Origin: Eucommia ulmoides
Taxonomy: Eukaryota; Streptophyta; Magnoliopsida; Garryales; Eucommiaceae
Direction of reading: 5' to 3'
Assembly (NCBI GenBank): GCA_016647705.1
Contig: CM028326.1
Coordinates: 28,159,401-28,223,400 of the forward strand
DNA length: 64,000 nucleotides
Every line of letters starts with the position of its first letter. Positions within the stretch are counted from its first letter, which is position 1. This document shows positions 1 to 12,027 of this stretch, piece by piece. The translations under genes were made by a program, and so were the position numbers. The notes below the pieces were generated by a model. That model was not told the DNA's origin and did not search any database. It saw only the letters and a list, made by a program, of their open reading frames with translations.

Positions 1-7
1 GGAACTG

Positions 8-43
<36 letters not shown>

Positions 44-689
44 AATTACACAAACCACCCCATTGAAAATCAAAAACCCATCTCGTGGTCGCCAAACGAT
101 TCGGAAACAGGTGAAATTTTAATTAATTATTAATTTTTGTTAAATTAAATTTTATTTAGCGTTACAAATCCTAAAATCGTAATAATTTTCTAACGATTAA
201 TTAATTTTAATTACGTGGTACATAAAATAGTAATGATTCAGAATATAGGGTCTGCATTGCATGATTCAGATGTTTTAGATAAGATATTAATTTAGGCTCT
301 GTCAGGCACCGGTGTCCCGATAGAGTGTGGTCAGTGAAGGTTTTGGAGAGAGGATAACGAGGTGAGTGTACAGTCTTCTTGCCAAACTATTTTTATATAT
401 ATGTATGTATGATGAAATATTGGTTTACTTAAATTGTACAATTTTATAAATTATATGGATCAAGCAGGTATTTGGGTAAGTTGGTAAAATGAATTTTCGG
501 GGTATTGTGTCGGTTTCTAAAAGAGAGTGGAAAGTAACTGGTTTTCTAAGAATGTTTGGTTTTCTAAAAACTAAGGTGGGAGAAATGGTTTTTATTAAAA
601 TCGGTGGTACAAAGGTGGAAAAATGGATTTTACTGAAATTGGTGGTACTTTTAAAAAAGGAGAGTAAAAAACGTGTTTTTGGAAATTCT

Positions 690-985
690 CCCTGAAAGGG
701 GTGTGACTTATATTCTTCCCATAAGGGGTGTGGATTTTTGACGATATGGAGTGAAAATATATTTCTTCCCATAAAGGATGTGGATTTTTAATTATACTGA
801 TGATTTGACGATGTCATAGTTGTTCTCCCCGAAAGGGGTGTGGTTTCTCCCCGAAAGGGGTGTGGATTTTATTTCTCCCCGTAAGGAGTATGGATTCTTC
901 CCAAGGGATGTAGATAGTTCTCCCCGTAAGGGGTGTGGATTATAATTCTCCCCAAAAGGGGTATGGATATTTCGTAGGAAGGCAT
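690..985 (-). repeat. Degenerate CTCCCC-GGGGTGTGGAT tandem repeats inside LTR
   Basis: About nine copies of a short unit (TTCTCCCC plus a variable AAG/GAA core plus GGGGTGTGGAT) recur with irregular spacing of roughly 19-45 bp. Each unit contains a small inverted repeat (CCCC...GGGG). The same units occur at 1714-1820 and, in reverse orientation, at 16098-16240. Confidence 0.75.
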
Positions 986-1569
986 TCCTACGAATGTTAC
1001 GGTACCGTTGCAACTCCCGATCGTGAGGTTAAAACGATCACTATGGCTAGCCAGTGTGTGTTGTGGTGGAGTGGTGGTTTGATATGTGTGTTTGAGATAT
1101 GATGTTTTACTTATATTGGGTGATTTATTATTTATTATGGTGATTGGTATTATTTTACTAGATAGGTTGAAATGGAACTTATATTTATTACTTTATTTTC
1201 ACTGCTTATATTATGGAGAATTTTACTAGTTATGTGTTGTTTCTATACTCATGCTTGATCCATTTAGATGTTGTGGAATGAATTATTATTTTAAAAATAT
1301 TTTTACTAAGAAGGCAATACACTCGCAGGTAAAATAGTTAGGAGTCGGTCGGTCCTCTACTGGCGCTAGATAGAGTTATGCGGGTCACATAAATGAGTCA
1401 TTTGAGGAAAATTTTGGAGACTAGATATCATAAATGAAATCTAAGTGAGGTTCAGGGGATTTGTTTGATTGTATTTATATTCGGGACGGTGTATCCCTAT
1501 CAGATGGGACTATTATATGTGTTGTATAAATTTACAATTTTGTTATTGATGTATTGAGGTTAGCTAGTC
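866..1569. repeat. First copy of ~700-bp internal direct duplication
   Basis: This block matches 1714-2412 in the same orientation, from the TTTATTTCTCCCC repeats through GGCATTCCTACGAATGTTACGG to GAGGTTAGCTAGTCA, with scattered substitutions. Copy 1 ends abruptly at GCTAGTCA. Copy 2 continues into the genuine LTR terminus. Confidence 0.8.
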
Positions 1570-1713
1570 ATGAAAATAAAATGACATACGTAGGAAATCG
1601 AGGTCTTACAATCCTTCCCTCCTAAAAGAAATTTTGTTCCGAAATTTTATAACCTTAATCGAACAGATGTAGGTATTTTTCCTCATCTTGTCCTCTCGCT
1701 CCCATGTCGCCTG
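1570..1713 (+). mobile_element. Plus-orientation fragment: LTR 3' terminus plus adjacent internal sequence
   Basis: The sequence AAATGACATACGTAGG followed by GAGGTCTTACA resembles the 3' end of the solo LTR (18320-18356, ending CGGTCTTACA). It is followed by CCTTCCCTCCTAAAAG, the type of sequence found just inside such elements. It lies opposite to the LTR around it, so it is a separate piece trapped between the two copies of the duplicated block. Confidence 0.55.
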
Positions 1714-2412
1714 TGGATTTTATTTCTCCCCGTAAGGGGTGTGGATTCTTCCCAAGGGATGTGGATAGTTCTCCCCGTAAGGGGTGTGGATTATAATTCT
1801 CCCCAAAAGGGGTGTGGATATTTCATAAGAAGGCATTCCTACGAATGTTACGGTACCGTTGTAACTCCCGATCGTGAGGTTAAAACGATCACTATGGCTA
1901 GCCAGTGTGTGCTGTGGTGGAGTGGTGGTTTGAGATGTGTGTTTGAGATGTGATGTTTTACTTATATTGGGTGATTTATTATTTATTATGGTGATTGGTA
2001 TTATTTTACTAGATAGGTTGGAATGGAACTTATATTTATTGTTTTATTTTCACTGCTTATATTATGGAGAATTTTACTAGTTACGTGTTGTTTCTATACT
2101 CACGTTTGATCCATTTAGATGTTGTGGAATGAATTATTATTTTAAAAATATTTTTACTAAGAAGGCAGTACACTCGCAGGTAAAATAGTTAGGAGTCGGT
2201 CGGTCCCCTACTGGCGCTAGATAGAGTTATGCGGGTCACGCAAAGGAGTCATTTGAGGAAAATTTTGGAGACGAGATATCATAAATGAAATTTATGTGAG
2301 GTTCAGGGGATTTGTTTGATTGTATTTATATTTGGAACGGTGTATCCCTATCATATGAGACTATTATGTGTTGTACAGATTTACAATTTTGTTATTGACG
2401 TATTGAGGTTGG
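1714..2412. repeat. Second copy of ~700-bp internal direct duplication
   Basis: Partner of 866-1569. It continues past 2412 into the LTR 5' terminus at 2485. Confidence 0.8.
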
Positions 2413-2485
2413 CTAGTCAGTTGGGTGGTGTCATATCTACGTCACGTCGGCCCCACATGACGGGTGTCCGGGGTGGGGTGTGACA

Positions 2486-3131
2486 AAAACATTAAAGGAA
2501 ACACATCAAATCAAATATAAAAATAAAAACTAAAAGAAAAAAAACTAAAATGACACAGTGGGTTGTCTCCCACTTAGCGTTAAAGTTAACGTCTTCAGCC
2601 GGACGATGAGTATCTTAACCCCACTAACCGTAGTGAAGTAACCCATTTCTCACCTTCTGTTGAATTACTCTCCAGTCGGTTAAGTATGAATCACGGGTGG
2701 CACTCAAATTTCTCAATTTCTTTTTCTGGATCAAATCATATTTCTTTTATGTAGGACTTACTTTGTGGCCTTTTTATCAAACCTCCAAAGAGAAGTTGAG
2801 TTATGCCAATCCATTGAATATTCCATGATTTTCTTGTGGTTTGGATTGAAGGTTGGTCCATTGCATCAAAAAGATATGCCTTAATTTTGGGATGCGATGA
2901 CACGGGTATAATGGATGTCTTAATCAAAAGAAGATTACCCAAATGTGTCTCCGATTGTTGGATCTCCTCTTCCTTATGACTTTCTACCCCGACCTCCTCC
3001 ATGGTCATATTTTCAACTTTTACGCTTACCTACTCACCATCACTTTTTGTATCCCACTTCCTTCTCAGCCTCAGAAACCAATGATGGTTGAGCCTAAAAC
3101 AACTCAAACTCAAGATCATATCGTTTGGCTT
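2486..3131 (-). mobile_element. Left remnant of split Athila/Tat-like retrotransposon interior
   Basis: Non-coding retrotransposon interior lying between the LTR at 1-2485 and the SIRE-like insertion at 3132. It contains GTGGGTTGTCTCCCACTTAGCG (written here as GTGGGTTGTCTCCC then ACTTAGCG), similar to the GGGTTGCCTCCC motif common between pol and 3' LTR in plant Athila/Tat-type elements. Small ORFs at 2736-3008 (minus) and 2943-3203 (plus) have no recognisable domain. I pair it with 11245-12027 because the SIRE-like element separates the two. No pol domains are present, so the host element is deleted as well as interrupted. Confidence 0.5.
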
Positions 3132-5296
3132 TGTTGGCCCAGTGGAATACCCAAGAGGGGGGTGATTTGGGTAATTAAAAATATCAAAGAGAAAATACTT
3201 TAATATATTAAATAATTAATTATTATCTTTATATCACAGTGGAATTATCAAATCAACTAAGTGCACACCAAACAACAATAATAAAATAAAGATTGCAGCA
3301 CACCAGAAATTTATACTGATTCACCAATCTACTCTTGGTTAATCCAGTCCTCCGAGCTCCACGGAGAGTCACACCCACTAATACTTAAGATTCCTTTAAA
3401 GGTAGGAATCAAACCCTCACAACGATTCTTTTACAAGCTCATAATCAACCTTTACAAAATCTTTTTCACAGGCTAAGGAAGAACCTCTACTTTTTACAGG
3501 CTCAAAAATAACCCAATTATTTTTATCACAAAGGCAAAAGAATCAAAACCTCACCAACACTACAAATATCCTTTTACCCGATAAGGATTGAACGTTACAA
3601 AATTCACACAAATCAATTCTATCCAGGAAGAATTACTACCTCAATCTCTTTACAGGAAGAGACTGAAACTAGCTACCCTTTGATTAAATACCCCCAACAG
3701 TATTTAATCTATAACACTACTCACCAATACAAATTGATAAGCAAATTATCTCACTCGGAGCTTCTACCACTGTAGATAAATTAAAACTCAATTAATATCT
3801 CAAAACTAGTGATAGAAATGTGAGATACTCAAAAATCTGATTTTTAACAAAAGATGGGTAGCACGTAATCAGATTCAAGAAATTGTTTATAAAATATTTT
3901 CTTCAATAAAAATCAGAAACAATTTCTAAAGATCAATTTTCAAAAATTAAACAAGCAATACAATATAGAAAGTAATTGGAAAGATCTCACCCGGAATCCA
4001 CCGAAAAAAAATAATTAGAGCGTAGTTGCTTCAGATTCGTAATAGAAATGATCAACAGCCAATGATTATCAAGATTATTTCTTATAATAGCTCTCACAAA
4101 AACTCAGTATGATATCTCTTAGAAAAGATCAATATGATCTATTAATCTCTTAATCTCTCTTAGCCACCTTTAATGATATGAAAAACATAGGTCTATATAT
4201 ATATAGGATATAAATCACCTCTCTAATAGCTAGTTCCCATATGTCATAACACTGAAATGCTCTCTTAGACCCCTTATATCATTATGACTTCATTTTGGTT
4301 CAATTCACTTAATTATAGTTTTTAAATCTCTCAATTAAATCCCCCAAATATTTCTCAATCTCAATTAAATAGAATAGAAACAATTTTATGTACCAAATTG
4401 AGAAACGTTAAAACTTAATGAACCAAATCAATAGGAATTAAATAATAGGTGTAGCATATCTTAAATATCATAAAATCCCTAAAATCTCTCACAAATCCTA
4501 ACAAAAAATGGCTACTTTTATATATGAATTCGAAATCCTCAATATCCTGAAACCACACCATCAGACGACCGACCAGTCGACCGCTTGATTCAGGATGTAG
4601 CCAAGCCAAAGATTATGTACCCATCGGTCGACCTATCTGTCGATTTAGAGATTTAGAGAGTTTCATTTTCCTTCACCGGTCGACCTACCTGTCGACTTAG
4701 AGATTCAGAGAGTTCTATTTCTCTTTACTAGTCAACCTACCTGTCGACTTAGAGATTCAGAGAGTTTCATTTCTCTTCACCGGTCGACTTACCTGTCAAC
4801 TGAGAGATACAGAGAGTTTCACCTGTTTTGTCCGGTCAATTTACCAGTCGACTTATGCATGTTGGATCTCTTTTCTAAACTCGTTTTTAATATATTCTCA
4901 TTTACGTTTTTGCCCCTTTAACCATTTTATTTTCTTAATTAGCTCCACTAAATACTTAACTCCAATTTTAATCAATTCTAAAAATTTCTTTTTCAATTAC
5001 ACATAGGAGCAAATAATTTAACTAATAAGAATTCTATTAAAAACACACATATTTATAAAAATCATTTAAAAATATTTTTGTGTCGTATGTGATCCTAATT
5101 GGGATATTAAGAGTTGAAATTTAAATCTGAGTTGTTTTCCCTAGATTCTTCAAATTCTTCAACCTCTTAATTCCTTCATCATCTTTATCACCAAATCTTC
5201 ATCATTCGGAACTAATAAACTAAAACACTTAAACAAACCGTTAGTTCCACCAAAAATATCAACGTTTAATTGTCCATCAAAATCTTAGGATCAACA
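3132..5296 (-). repeat. 3' LTR of SIRE-like element (2165 bp)
   Basis: Colinear with 9137-11244 along its whole length, with many substitutions and small indels. It opens TGTTGGCCCAGTGGAATACC (plus strand) and closes TTAGGATCAACA. The length difference from the other LTR comes mainly from the tandem repeat at 4624-4860. Confidence 0.9.
4624..4860. repeat. ~53-bp tandem repeat within LTR, about four units
   Basis: Units of the form CGGTCGACCTACCTGTCGAC plus TTAGAGATTCAGAGAGTT plus a TTTCTCTTCAC tail repeat about every 52-54 bp. The equivalent tract in the other LTR (10640-10800) has about one unit less. Confidence 0.85.
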
Positions 5297-5312
5297 ATCT
5301 CCCACTTTTCGA
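5297..5312 (-). other. Polypurine tract of SIRE-like element
   Basis: On the minus strand GAAAAGTGGGAGAT lies directly before the 3' LTR start TGTTGATCC. This position and composition are those of the plus-strand priming site in copia-type elements. Confidence 0.7.
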
Positions 5313-6152
5313 TAATGACAATTAACTTTGATATTTTCTTCAAAATAATAATATAACCACATTCTCCCTGAATTCGAGGACGGGTTTTATAACGTATTTA
5401 AGCATAAGAATGAAAATTTTAAAAAAAATGATCAATAAAGCACAAATATAAAAATTAAACTCCCCCTTAAGATATTCAATAAAACATCAACTAATTTTTC
5501 CCCTTTGTCATCTTCAAAAACAAAATTTAGGGAGAGGGGAACACAATAATAATTCTACTTTCGGCAAACATATTATTTACTTTGAAAGAATAAACCTAAA
5601 GTAATCATATCAGAATATTGATAATACTTTTTTTAAAAAACACATTGAATCAATCCAAAAAAATCAACTTTATGCATTAAAATCATTTTCAGCAAATACC
5701 ATGTGGACCATCATTAGAGATAAAAAATTTAATTAAGTCGATCAAGTCTAGTTAATCCATCAAAATTCATACACTAGAAATCAAATTTCACCACAATCCT
5801 AAATTAACTATTACAGACCAAAAATAGTAAATGTGGAAATTGTCTGAATAACAAAATTAAAAAAATAATAATAATAAATAAGGTATAATGGGGCTTCTAT
5901 CCAGAAAAGTAATAATAAAATCCCATCGGACTAGTAGCTGGATGCTGAGGATACAGAACACCTGGCTGAACAATTGGTCCTGGAGTCATTTGTTGATGAA
6001 ATGACGTTAACGGTCCTACTCCAGATGGCCCTGCTCTAGATGGTCCTACTGTAGTTGGTCAAGGACTGCTTTTCGCCAAACATAGGATGTCCTGTAAAGT
6101 CTGGCTGAGCACTGTACTGCCGCTGGTATTCGTGGTGAGATGACTGCAAAAA

Positions 6153-7184
6153 CTAAAACATTTGTTCCAGATTCCCTGTGATTTTCCCAAATCCAGCTTC
6201 CATGTTCATATTCATTTGAACCATTTTATTTTTTAGCCCAGTCATCCGATCATTTATTAAATCCGCATGTATCCTTAGATCATCAATCCGATCATAGAGA
6301 AAATCCATCTTCTGATCTATGCTCACTTCTTCTTCATTTTTTTCTTCTTTGCCTACAGCCTGCATTTTCCGCCTTTTCTTATTCCTCTTCTTTACCCATC
6401 TATTTCCTCTGTACTCATATCCCATTAACGAAGCATTCCCCACATTGATCCATCCAGGTATGATTGTCATAAACATTTGCTCATCAGGATCAATTACAAC
6501 TCCAAAGTGATCAAACAACCTTTGGAGTGCATCAGCATAGGGTAGTATTCCAGAGGGTTTCTGAACATGATACTTCATGTGGTCCATCATGATATGAACT
6601 AAATCCAATTTTCTCCCTTCAACAATCTCATTCATCAAATACAGATCAAAATCACTTACATTAGCATGACTTCTCCCTCTAGGCACAACTGAATAGGTCA
6701 GCACCAAATGAAGGAATCGATACTCAATAGATAATGATCCTACTTTGTCTCCCTCTAAATCAAATTTCTCAGCAATAGCCCTTCTATTGAAATTTATTGA
6801 AAGCCAATGAGGGGTATTGTACGGAACTGTGTCTCCTCTAGGTATTTCCAAAATATCACATAATAATCCCCTATCAAACTGGATTTCTTTTCCTTTAACA
6901 TGGGATTAAATTGAAATATTATTGTAAATGAGATTGTTGTTGAACATTCTCACCGATACCGGCATCCACTCATTCCTTTGGGTGACAAAATCAACCCACC
7001 CCAAATTCCTAAAATATCTTTCAATATCAATATTTTTCTCTTTCAGATCAACAAAATCAATAGGTTTGCAACCTAAAACCTTTCGGTTGACAAACTCCTC
7101 ATTATATTTTTCCTCATCATCTTCCTTTCGAAAAAATACATTGTCATATGTGGCCCTATTAGCACGATTCTTGATTCTAGACAT
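6153..7184 (-). pseudogene. Plant-transposon-protein-like ORF interrupted by one stop
   Basis: A single frame of 344 codons runs from ATG at 7184 to the stop at 6153, broken only by one in-frame TAA (bases 6906-6908 of the plus strand). The first part includes FFRKEDDEEKYNEEFVNRKV and the segment RYFRNLGWVDFVTQRNEWMP. After the stop, frame continues as SHVKGKEIQFDRGLLCDILE and then a region with HLVLTYSVVPRGRSHANVSD and a charged C-terminal helix (about the last 90 residues, KKRNKKRRK then QKMDFLYDRIDDLR). The order GW...FVTQ...SHVKGK...F...ILEIPRG resembles the domain called putative plant transposon protein in retroelements. Exact function is unknown. The single stop suggests recent loss or, less likely, a modest read-through product. 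Confidence 0.7.
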
Positions 7185-8041
7185 TTTTCACACAAATTTA
7201 TAATAACTCAACCCAAATATCTCAAGAAATTAAGTCTAAACCAAGAACCAACCGAAACCCTAGAATATAGAGAAGACTAACCTTGTTTTTTAGCGAGTAA
7301 TCAGCCTCCAACACACAGATCCAAGCCTTAGACCTTTTTGTTCAACCAAAAATTCTTCTAATCCGAGCCGAAATGAACTGATTTCATGAGATTTAGGCTT
7401 GAATGAACTTGGGAGATGAAGGGTTTTAGAGAAGAAGGGTTTTTAGTTTCGAATAAAATGTCAGGGTATTTATATCCCAACATGATCAGTCGATAGGGCA
7501 GTCGACAGATGAATGCAGCGTGACTCTTGATATTCCAACCTAAAACTGTCAGTCGACTCATGAGTTGACTGCTCATTCTAAGCTCTTTGATTTTGTGCAT
7601 TTAAACCTAATTTGATCAACTTAGCTCAATTTTTTACCTCTTATTTTAATCCACATATATTTTTAAAAGAATTAATTACTCACACATTTAAACACACACA
7701 GACACACATATTGCAAACATCTAAATTTCCAAATGAACAGACTTAGTCTCCCTAACAAAATTAATAAGAAATTTTAACATACCTAGATAATATTTGGGAG
7801 CAAGTGGTATGTGTACCTTTGGTGGATTACTAATTTCTGACTTGGTATCCTTTGACTCCACCAATGCTTGATTTTTCACCTTAATTTCTTCCTTCTTAGG
7901 TATAGCAATTCTTTGAACTGATTCAGTAAGAACTTATTTACCTTTGTTTGGTGCTTCATGCTGCTTTGGCACAACTTTGTAAATGAACTTTTTTTTTATA
8001 CTGATATCTTGTCGTTGGTTGTGGATAAGCTTTGTCAGCTC

Positions 8042-9053
8042 TCACAAGTTGAGCTTGTTGCTTCTGTACTCTTGTATTTGGCACGTGCTAATTTTTCTTA
8101 TTAGGTACATTGAACTTTGATTCCCTCTTTGGTAGGTCATATTCATTGTACCTTCTTGTCTGTTCAAATCTTCTTGTTGGCACGTAGTATTCATTGTACC
8201 TTTGTCTAAATCTCTGATTTGTACCTGTACCAAAATTTTCTCTTTTTGGTATCCAGTTATTTCTGGATCCGACAGGGTAACCATGTAATAAATAATAAAA
8301 GTTTTCATAATGACCAAATTTACCTCAATAAAAACACTTAATATTGTTACCACGCCTCTTCGAATAGTCAGTGTTTCTTACGGGAGCATAATATTGTCTG
8401 CGATTTTGAGAAGCATCTTTAGTAACTATTGATTTTTCAACAAATTTAGTACTCTCAACATCCTTGAATTTATCCATTGCTTCTTTAAGCTCCTTTTGAG
8501 TCTTCTCAAGTAACCGTTTAGTGGTGCTAACGTTTACCTATAGATCAAAATTCTTTTTATGCATAAATTCAAGATCATTCTTAAGAATTTGGCACTCATT
8601 TTCAACAGAATAGATTTTCACACAATCTCTATCAAGCTCACACCTTGTATTGTCCAATTCAATACTCAAGGCCTCATTCAAGGTTTCAAGATTTTTTCTT
8701 TTAAATTCATTCTGTTGAAGATCATAAAAATCATTTTTCAAAACCTCAGTCTCATCCTCAAGAGACTCAATTTTATCACACAACTTAATGATTTCAGATA
8801 AAGCATTTTTAAGCTCAACAGGTTCAAAATATTTGTCCAAATTCTTTTTCTTGAGAGATTTGACAGTACTAAATTTCTTATTTTCAAAAGTCGCAATTTT
8901 TTGCTCTAGTTTAAAATTCTTTTTTCCAAAAACATACGTAAGAGCAATAAGCGTCTCAATAGCCTTATCTGCATTCTCATCATTGCAAATTATATCAGTC
9001 TCATAATCAGAACAATGACTATTAGAAGAAATAGAATTAACAGTAGTACACAT
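8042..9053 (-). pseudogene. Decayed gag remnant: coiled coil and zinc-knuckle-like segment
   Basis: The ORF at 9053-8538 encodes 171 residues rich in Lys, Glu, Asn and Leu with long heptad-like helices (for example IIKLCDKIESLEDETEVLKN), as in the C-terminal half of SIRE-type gag. Downstream in shifted frames (8353-8042) a segment reads CFY then GKFGHYE then FYYLLHGYP, a degraded CCHC knuckle in which expected cysteines are lost, followed by an Arg/Tyr/Asn-rich tail. The N-terminal gag core is missing: the primer site lies only about 70 bp upstream of the ATG. Frame breaks and lost cysteines mark it as non-functional. Confidence 0.65.
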
Positions 9054-9119
9054 AACTTCAGAATCAAAATACTCTATGTGATCATGTTTAGCTATACAGT
9101 GAAGTATATCGAGTTAAAA

Positions 9120-9136
9120 CCAGCTCTGATGCCAAT
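9120..9136 (-). other. Primer binding site, initiator-Met tRNA type
   Basis: The minus strand reads ATTGGCATCAGAGCTGG immediately after the LTR end CCAACA. It differs by one base from the common plant copia primer site TTGGTATCAGAGC, which pairs with the 3' end of initiator methionine tRNA. Confidence 0.85.
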
Positions 9137-11244
9137 TGTTGGTCCGGTGGAATACCCAAGAGGGGGGTGAATTGGATAATTAAAAAAATCATAGAGAAAA
9201 TACTTCAATAAATCAAATAATTAATTTTAATCTTAAATTAATTATTATCTTTATATCACAGCGGAATTATCAAATTAACTAAGTGCACACCAAACAACAA
9301 TAATAAAATAAAGATTGCAGCACACTAGAAATTTATACTTGTTCACCAAGTTACTCTTGGCTAATCCAGTCCTCTGAGCCCCACGGAGAGTCGCACCCAC
9401 TAATACTCAAGATCCCTTTAAAGGTAGAAACCAAACCCTCACAACGATTCTTTTACAGGCTCAGAATCAACCTTTACAAAATTCTTTTCACATGCTAAAG
9501 AAGAACCTCTACTTTTTACAGACTCAAGAATAACCTAATTCTTTTTATCACAAAGGCAAAAGAATCAAAACCTCACCAACACTCCAAATATCCTTTTACC
9601 CGATAAGGATTGAACCGTTACAAAATTCACACAAATCAATTTTATTCAGAAAGAATTACTACCTCAATATTTTTACAAGAAGAGACTGAAATCGGCTACT
9701 CTTTGATTAAATACCCCCAACAGTATTTAATCCGTCACACTACTCACCAATACAAATTGATAAGTAAATTATCTCACTCAGAGCTTCTACCACCCCAGAT
9801 AAATTCAAACTTTATTAATATCCCAAAACTAGTAATAGAAATATGAGATACTCAAAAAATCTGATTTTTAACAAAAGCTGGATATCACGTAATCAGATTC
9901 AAGAAATTATTTATAAAATATTTTCTTTAATAAAAATCAGAAACAATTTCTAAAGATTAATTTTCAAAAATTAAACAAACAATACAATATAGAAAGTAAT
10001 TGGAAAGATCTCACCCGGAATCCACCAAAAAAAATAATTAGAGCGTAGTTGCTTCAAATTCAATAATAGCAATGATCAACGGCCAATGATTATCAAAATT
10101 GTCTCTTAGAATAACTCCCACAAAAACTCAGTATATATCTCTTAGAAAAGCTCAATATGATCTCATGATCTCTTAATCTCTCTTAGCCACTCTTAATGAT
10201 ATAAAAAATGCAGGTATATATATATATGGGATATAAATCACCTCTCCAACGGCTAGTTCCCATATGTCACGACACTTAATGCTCTCTTAGACCCCTTATA
10301 TCATTATGAATTTAATTTGATTCAATTCACTTAATTATAACTTTTAAATCTCTCAATTAAGTCTCTCAAATATTTCTCAATCTCAATTAAATAGAATATA
10401 AACAATTTTATGTACCAAATTGAGAAACATTAAAACTTAATAAACCAAATTAATAGGAATTAAATAATAGGTGTAGCATATCTTAAATATCATAAAATCC
10501 CTGAAATCTCTCACAAATCCCAACCAAAAATGGCTACTTTTAGATATGAATTCGGAATCCTCAATATCCTGAAACTACGTCATCAGTCGACCGACCAGTC
10601 GACCGCTCGATTCAGGATTTGGCCAAGACAAAGATTTTGTACCCATCGGTATTGACTTAGAGATTCAGAGAGTTCCATGTTCCTTCACCGGTCGACCTAC
10701 CTATCGACTTAGAGATTCAGAGAGTTCTATTTCTCTTCACTGGTCGACTTACCTGTCAACTGAGAAATACAAAGAGTTTCACCTATTTTGTCCGGTCGAC
10801 TTATGCATGCTGGATCTCTTTTCTAAACTCATTTTTAATACATTCTTATTTACGTTTTCGCCCATTTAACCATTTATTTTGTTAATAAGCTCCACTAAAT
10901 ACTTAACTCCAATTTTAATCAATTATAAATATTTCTTTTTCAATTACACATAGGAGAAAATAATTTACCTAATTAGGATCCTATTAAAAACATACATATT
11001 TATAAAAATCATTTAAAAATCTTTTTGTGTCGTGTGTTATTCTAATTGGGATATTAAGAGTTGAAATTTAAATCTGAGTTGTTTTCCCTAGGTTCTTCAA
11101 ATTCTTCAACCTCTTAATTCTTTCATCATCTTTTATCATCAAATTTTCATCATTCGAAACTAATAAACTAAAACACTTAAACAAACTGTTAGTTCCACCA
11201 AAAACATCAACGTTTAATTGTCCATCAAAATCTTAGGATCAACA
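9137..11244 (-). repeat. 5' LTR of SIRE-like element (2108 bp)
   Basis: Direct repeat of 3132-5296. Plus-strand start TGTTGGTCCGGTGGAATACC, end TTAGGATCAACA. The 53-bp tandem tract is at 10640-10800, with an internal truncation after CATCGGTATTGAC. Confidence 0.9.
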
Positions 11245-12005
11245 GGGTTCCTCACTTGTTTTGCTCAGTTGTGGTCATTTTGACAACTCTTCAAATTCAC
11301 TTTCATACTCTAGACCACTTTTCTCATTACCTACCCAATTATCAACCTCCCAACCACTCCTTGTATTTTTCTCATTTAATATCTTAACCATTCCCCTAAC
11401 TTGGGCTTCTAGCCGATTTATCATTTTGATTCATTCTTTCAAGACTTTTAGAAGCTGTTGTAGTTCAATAGGTTCAGAATTCCTAACTTTTTGGGAAAAT
11501 GGTAGTTGGCATTGGGATTGATAATATGATTGATCATAAAGGTACAACCCTGAAGACTCACTATAATAATGTTGATCTCATCCATAATTATTCGAGTTTT
11601 GATTATACTCTGGCAGTGGATAATATAAATCGGGATAAACATTATTATTGTGCTATGTGGAGTTTTGGTAATTGTAAGGACATTGATTGGTGAACTAGTT
11701 TGGGTTTTGGTATACGGAACACGAGTAAGGATCGGGTTGCGGTCTTGAGAGAAAAGACTGTTGAAAGTTCGCAAATACAATGGAAAATCTCTCAAAGGCC
11801 TTATCCATCTACCCCAGTCCCAATTTTTTTAATTGTTTATTTTTATTTATTTTTTTTTAATTAAAAAAAATGACAAAGTAACTAGAATCCTTACTTGAAT
11901 ATTGGATCTCGGTTAACCTACAAAACTAAAATACAAGAAAAAAAAATGGATAAATATATATATGTGGAAAAAAGAAAAAAAAAATCGATAAATAGCGATA
12001 CCGAT
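11245..12005 (-). mobile_element. Right remnant of split Athila/Tat-like interior, decayed gag
   Basis: On the minus strand, broken frames between 11800 and 11245 read NNNVYPDLYYPLPEYNQN, then RLEAQVRGMVKILNEKN, with stops in between. The Asn/Tyr/Gln-rich tract followed by a helical segment is typical of the gag-like ORF after the primer site in Athila/Tat-lineage or non-autonomous elements. The function is decayed. It is continuous with the primer site at 12006-12024. Confidence 0.5.
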
Positions 12006-12024
12006 TCTCGGCAACGGCGCCAAA
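12006..12024 (-). other. Primer binding site, Athila/Tat type
   Basis: The minus strand reads TTTGGCGCCGTTGCCGAGA directly after the LTR end. The core TGGCGCCGTTGCCG is the well-known primer site of plant Athila/Tat elements (tRNA-Asp type). Confidence 0.8.
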
Positions 12025-12027
12025 GTT

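Larger units (their letters stand above)
1..2485 (-). mobile_element. Long LTR of a Ty3/gypsy-like family, truncated by window edge
   Basis: Read on the minus strand, the segment begins TGTCACACCCCACCCCGG at 2485. It runs colinear with the complete solo LTR at 15492-18356: shared terminus, the CCACACCCCTT/GGGGAGAA repeats, the CTTGCCAAACTATTTTT block, the stretch near 60-120 and the poly-A next to the window start. The LTR end lies beyond position 1. It is not a simple copy: a block of about 700 bp is present twice (866-1569 and 1714-2412), separated by a foreign-orientation fragment. No coding capacity is visible. The family assignment is inferred from the TGTCAC terminus and the adjacent CTTCCCTCC-type internal sequence. 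Confidence 0.7.
3132..11244 (-). mobile_element. Non-autonomous SIRE/copia-like LTR retrotransposon, near full length
   Basis: Two direct LTRs (3132-5296 and 9137-11244), TG...CA bounded on the minus strand (TGTTGATCC...CCAACA), enclose about 3.8 kb of interior. A primer site ATTGGCATCAGAGCTGG (minus strand, 9136-9120) follows the 5' LTR, and the purine tract GAAAAGTGGGAGAT (minus strand, ends 5297) precedes the 3' LTR. Flanks GGCTT (3127-3131) and GGGTT (11245-11249) are a 4-of-5 target duplication. The interior keeps a gag coiled-coil remnant and a plant-transposon ORF. No protease, integrase, reverse transcriptase or RNase H can be seen, so it depended on another element for movement. It sits inside an Athila/Tat-like element. 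Confidence 0.85.
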
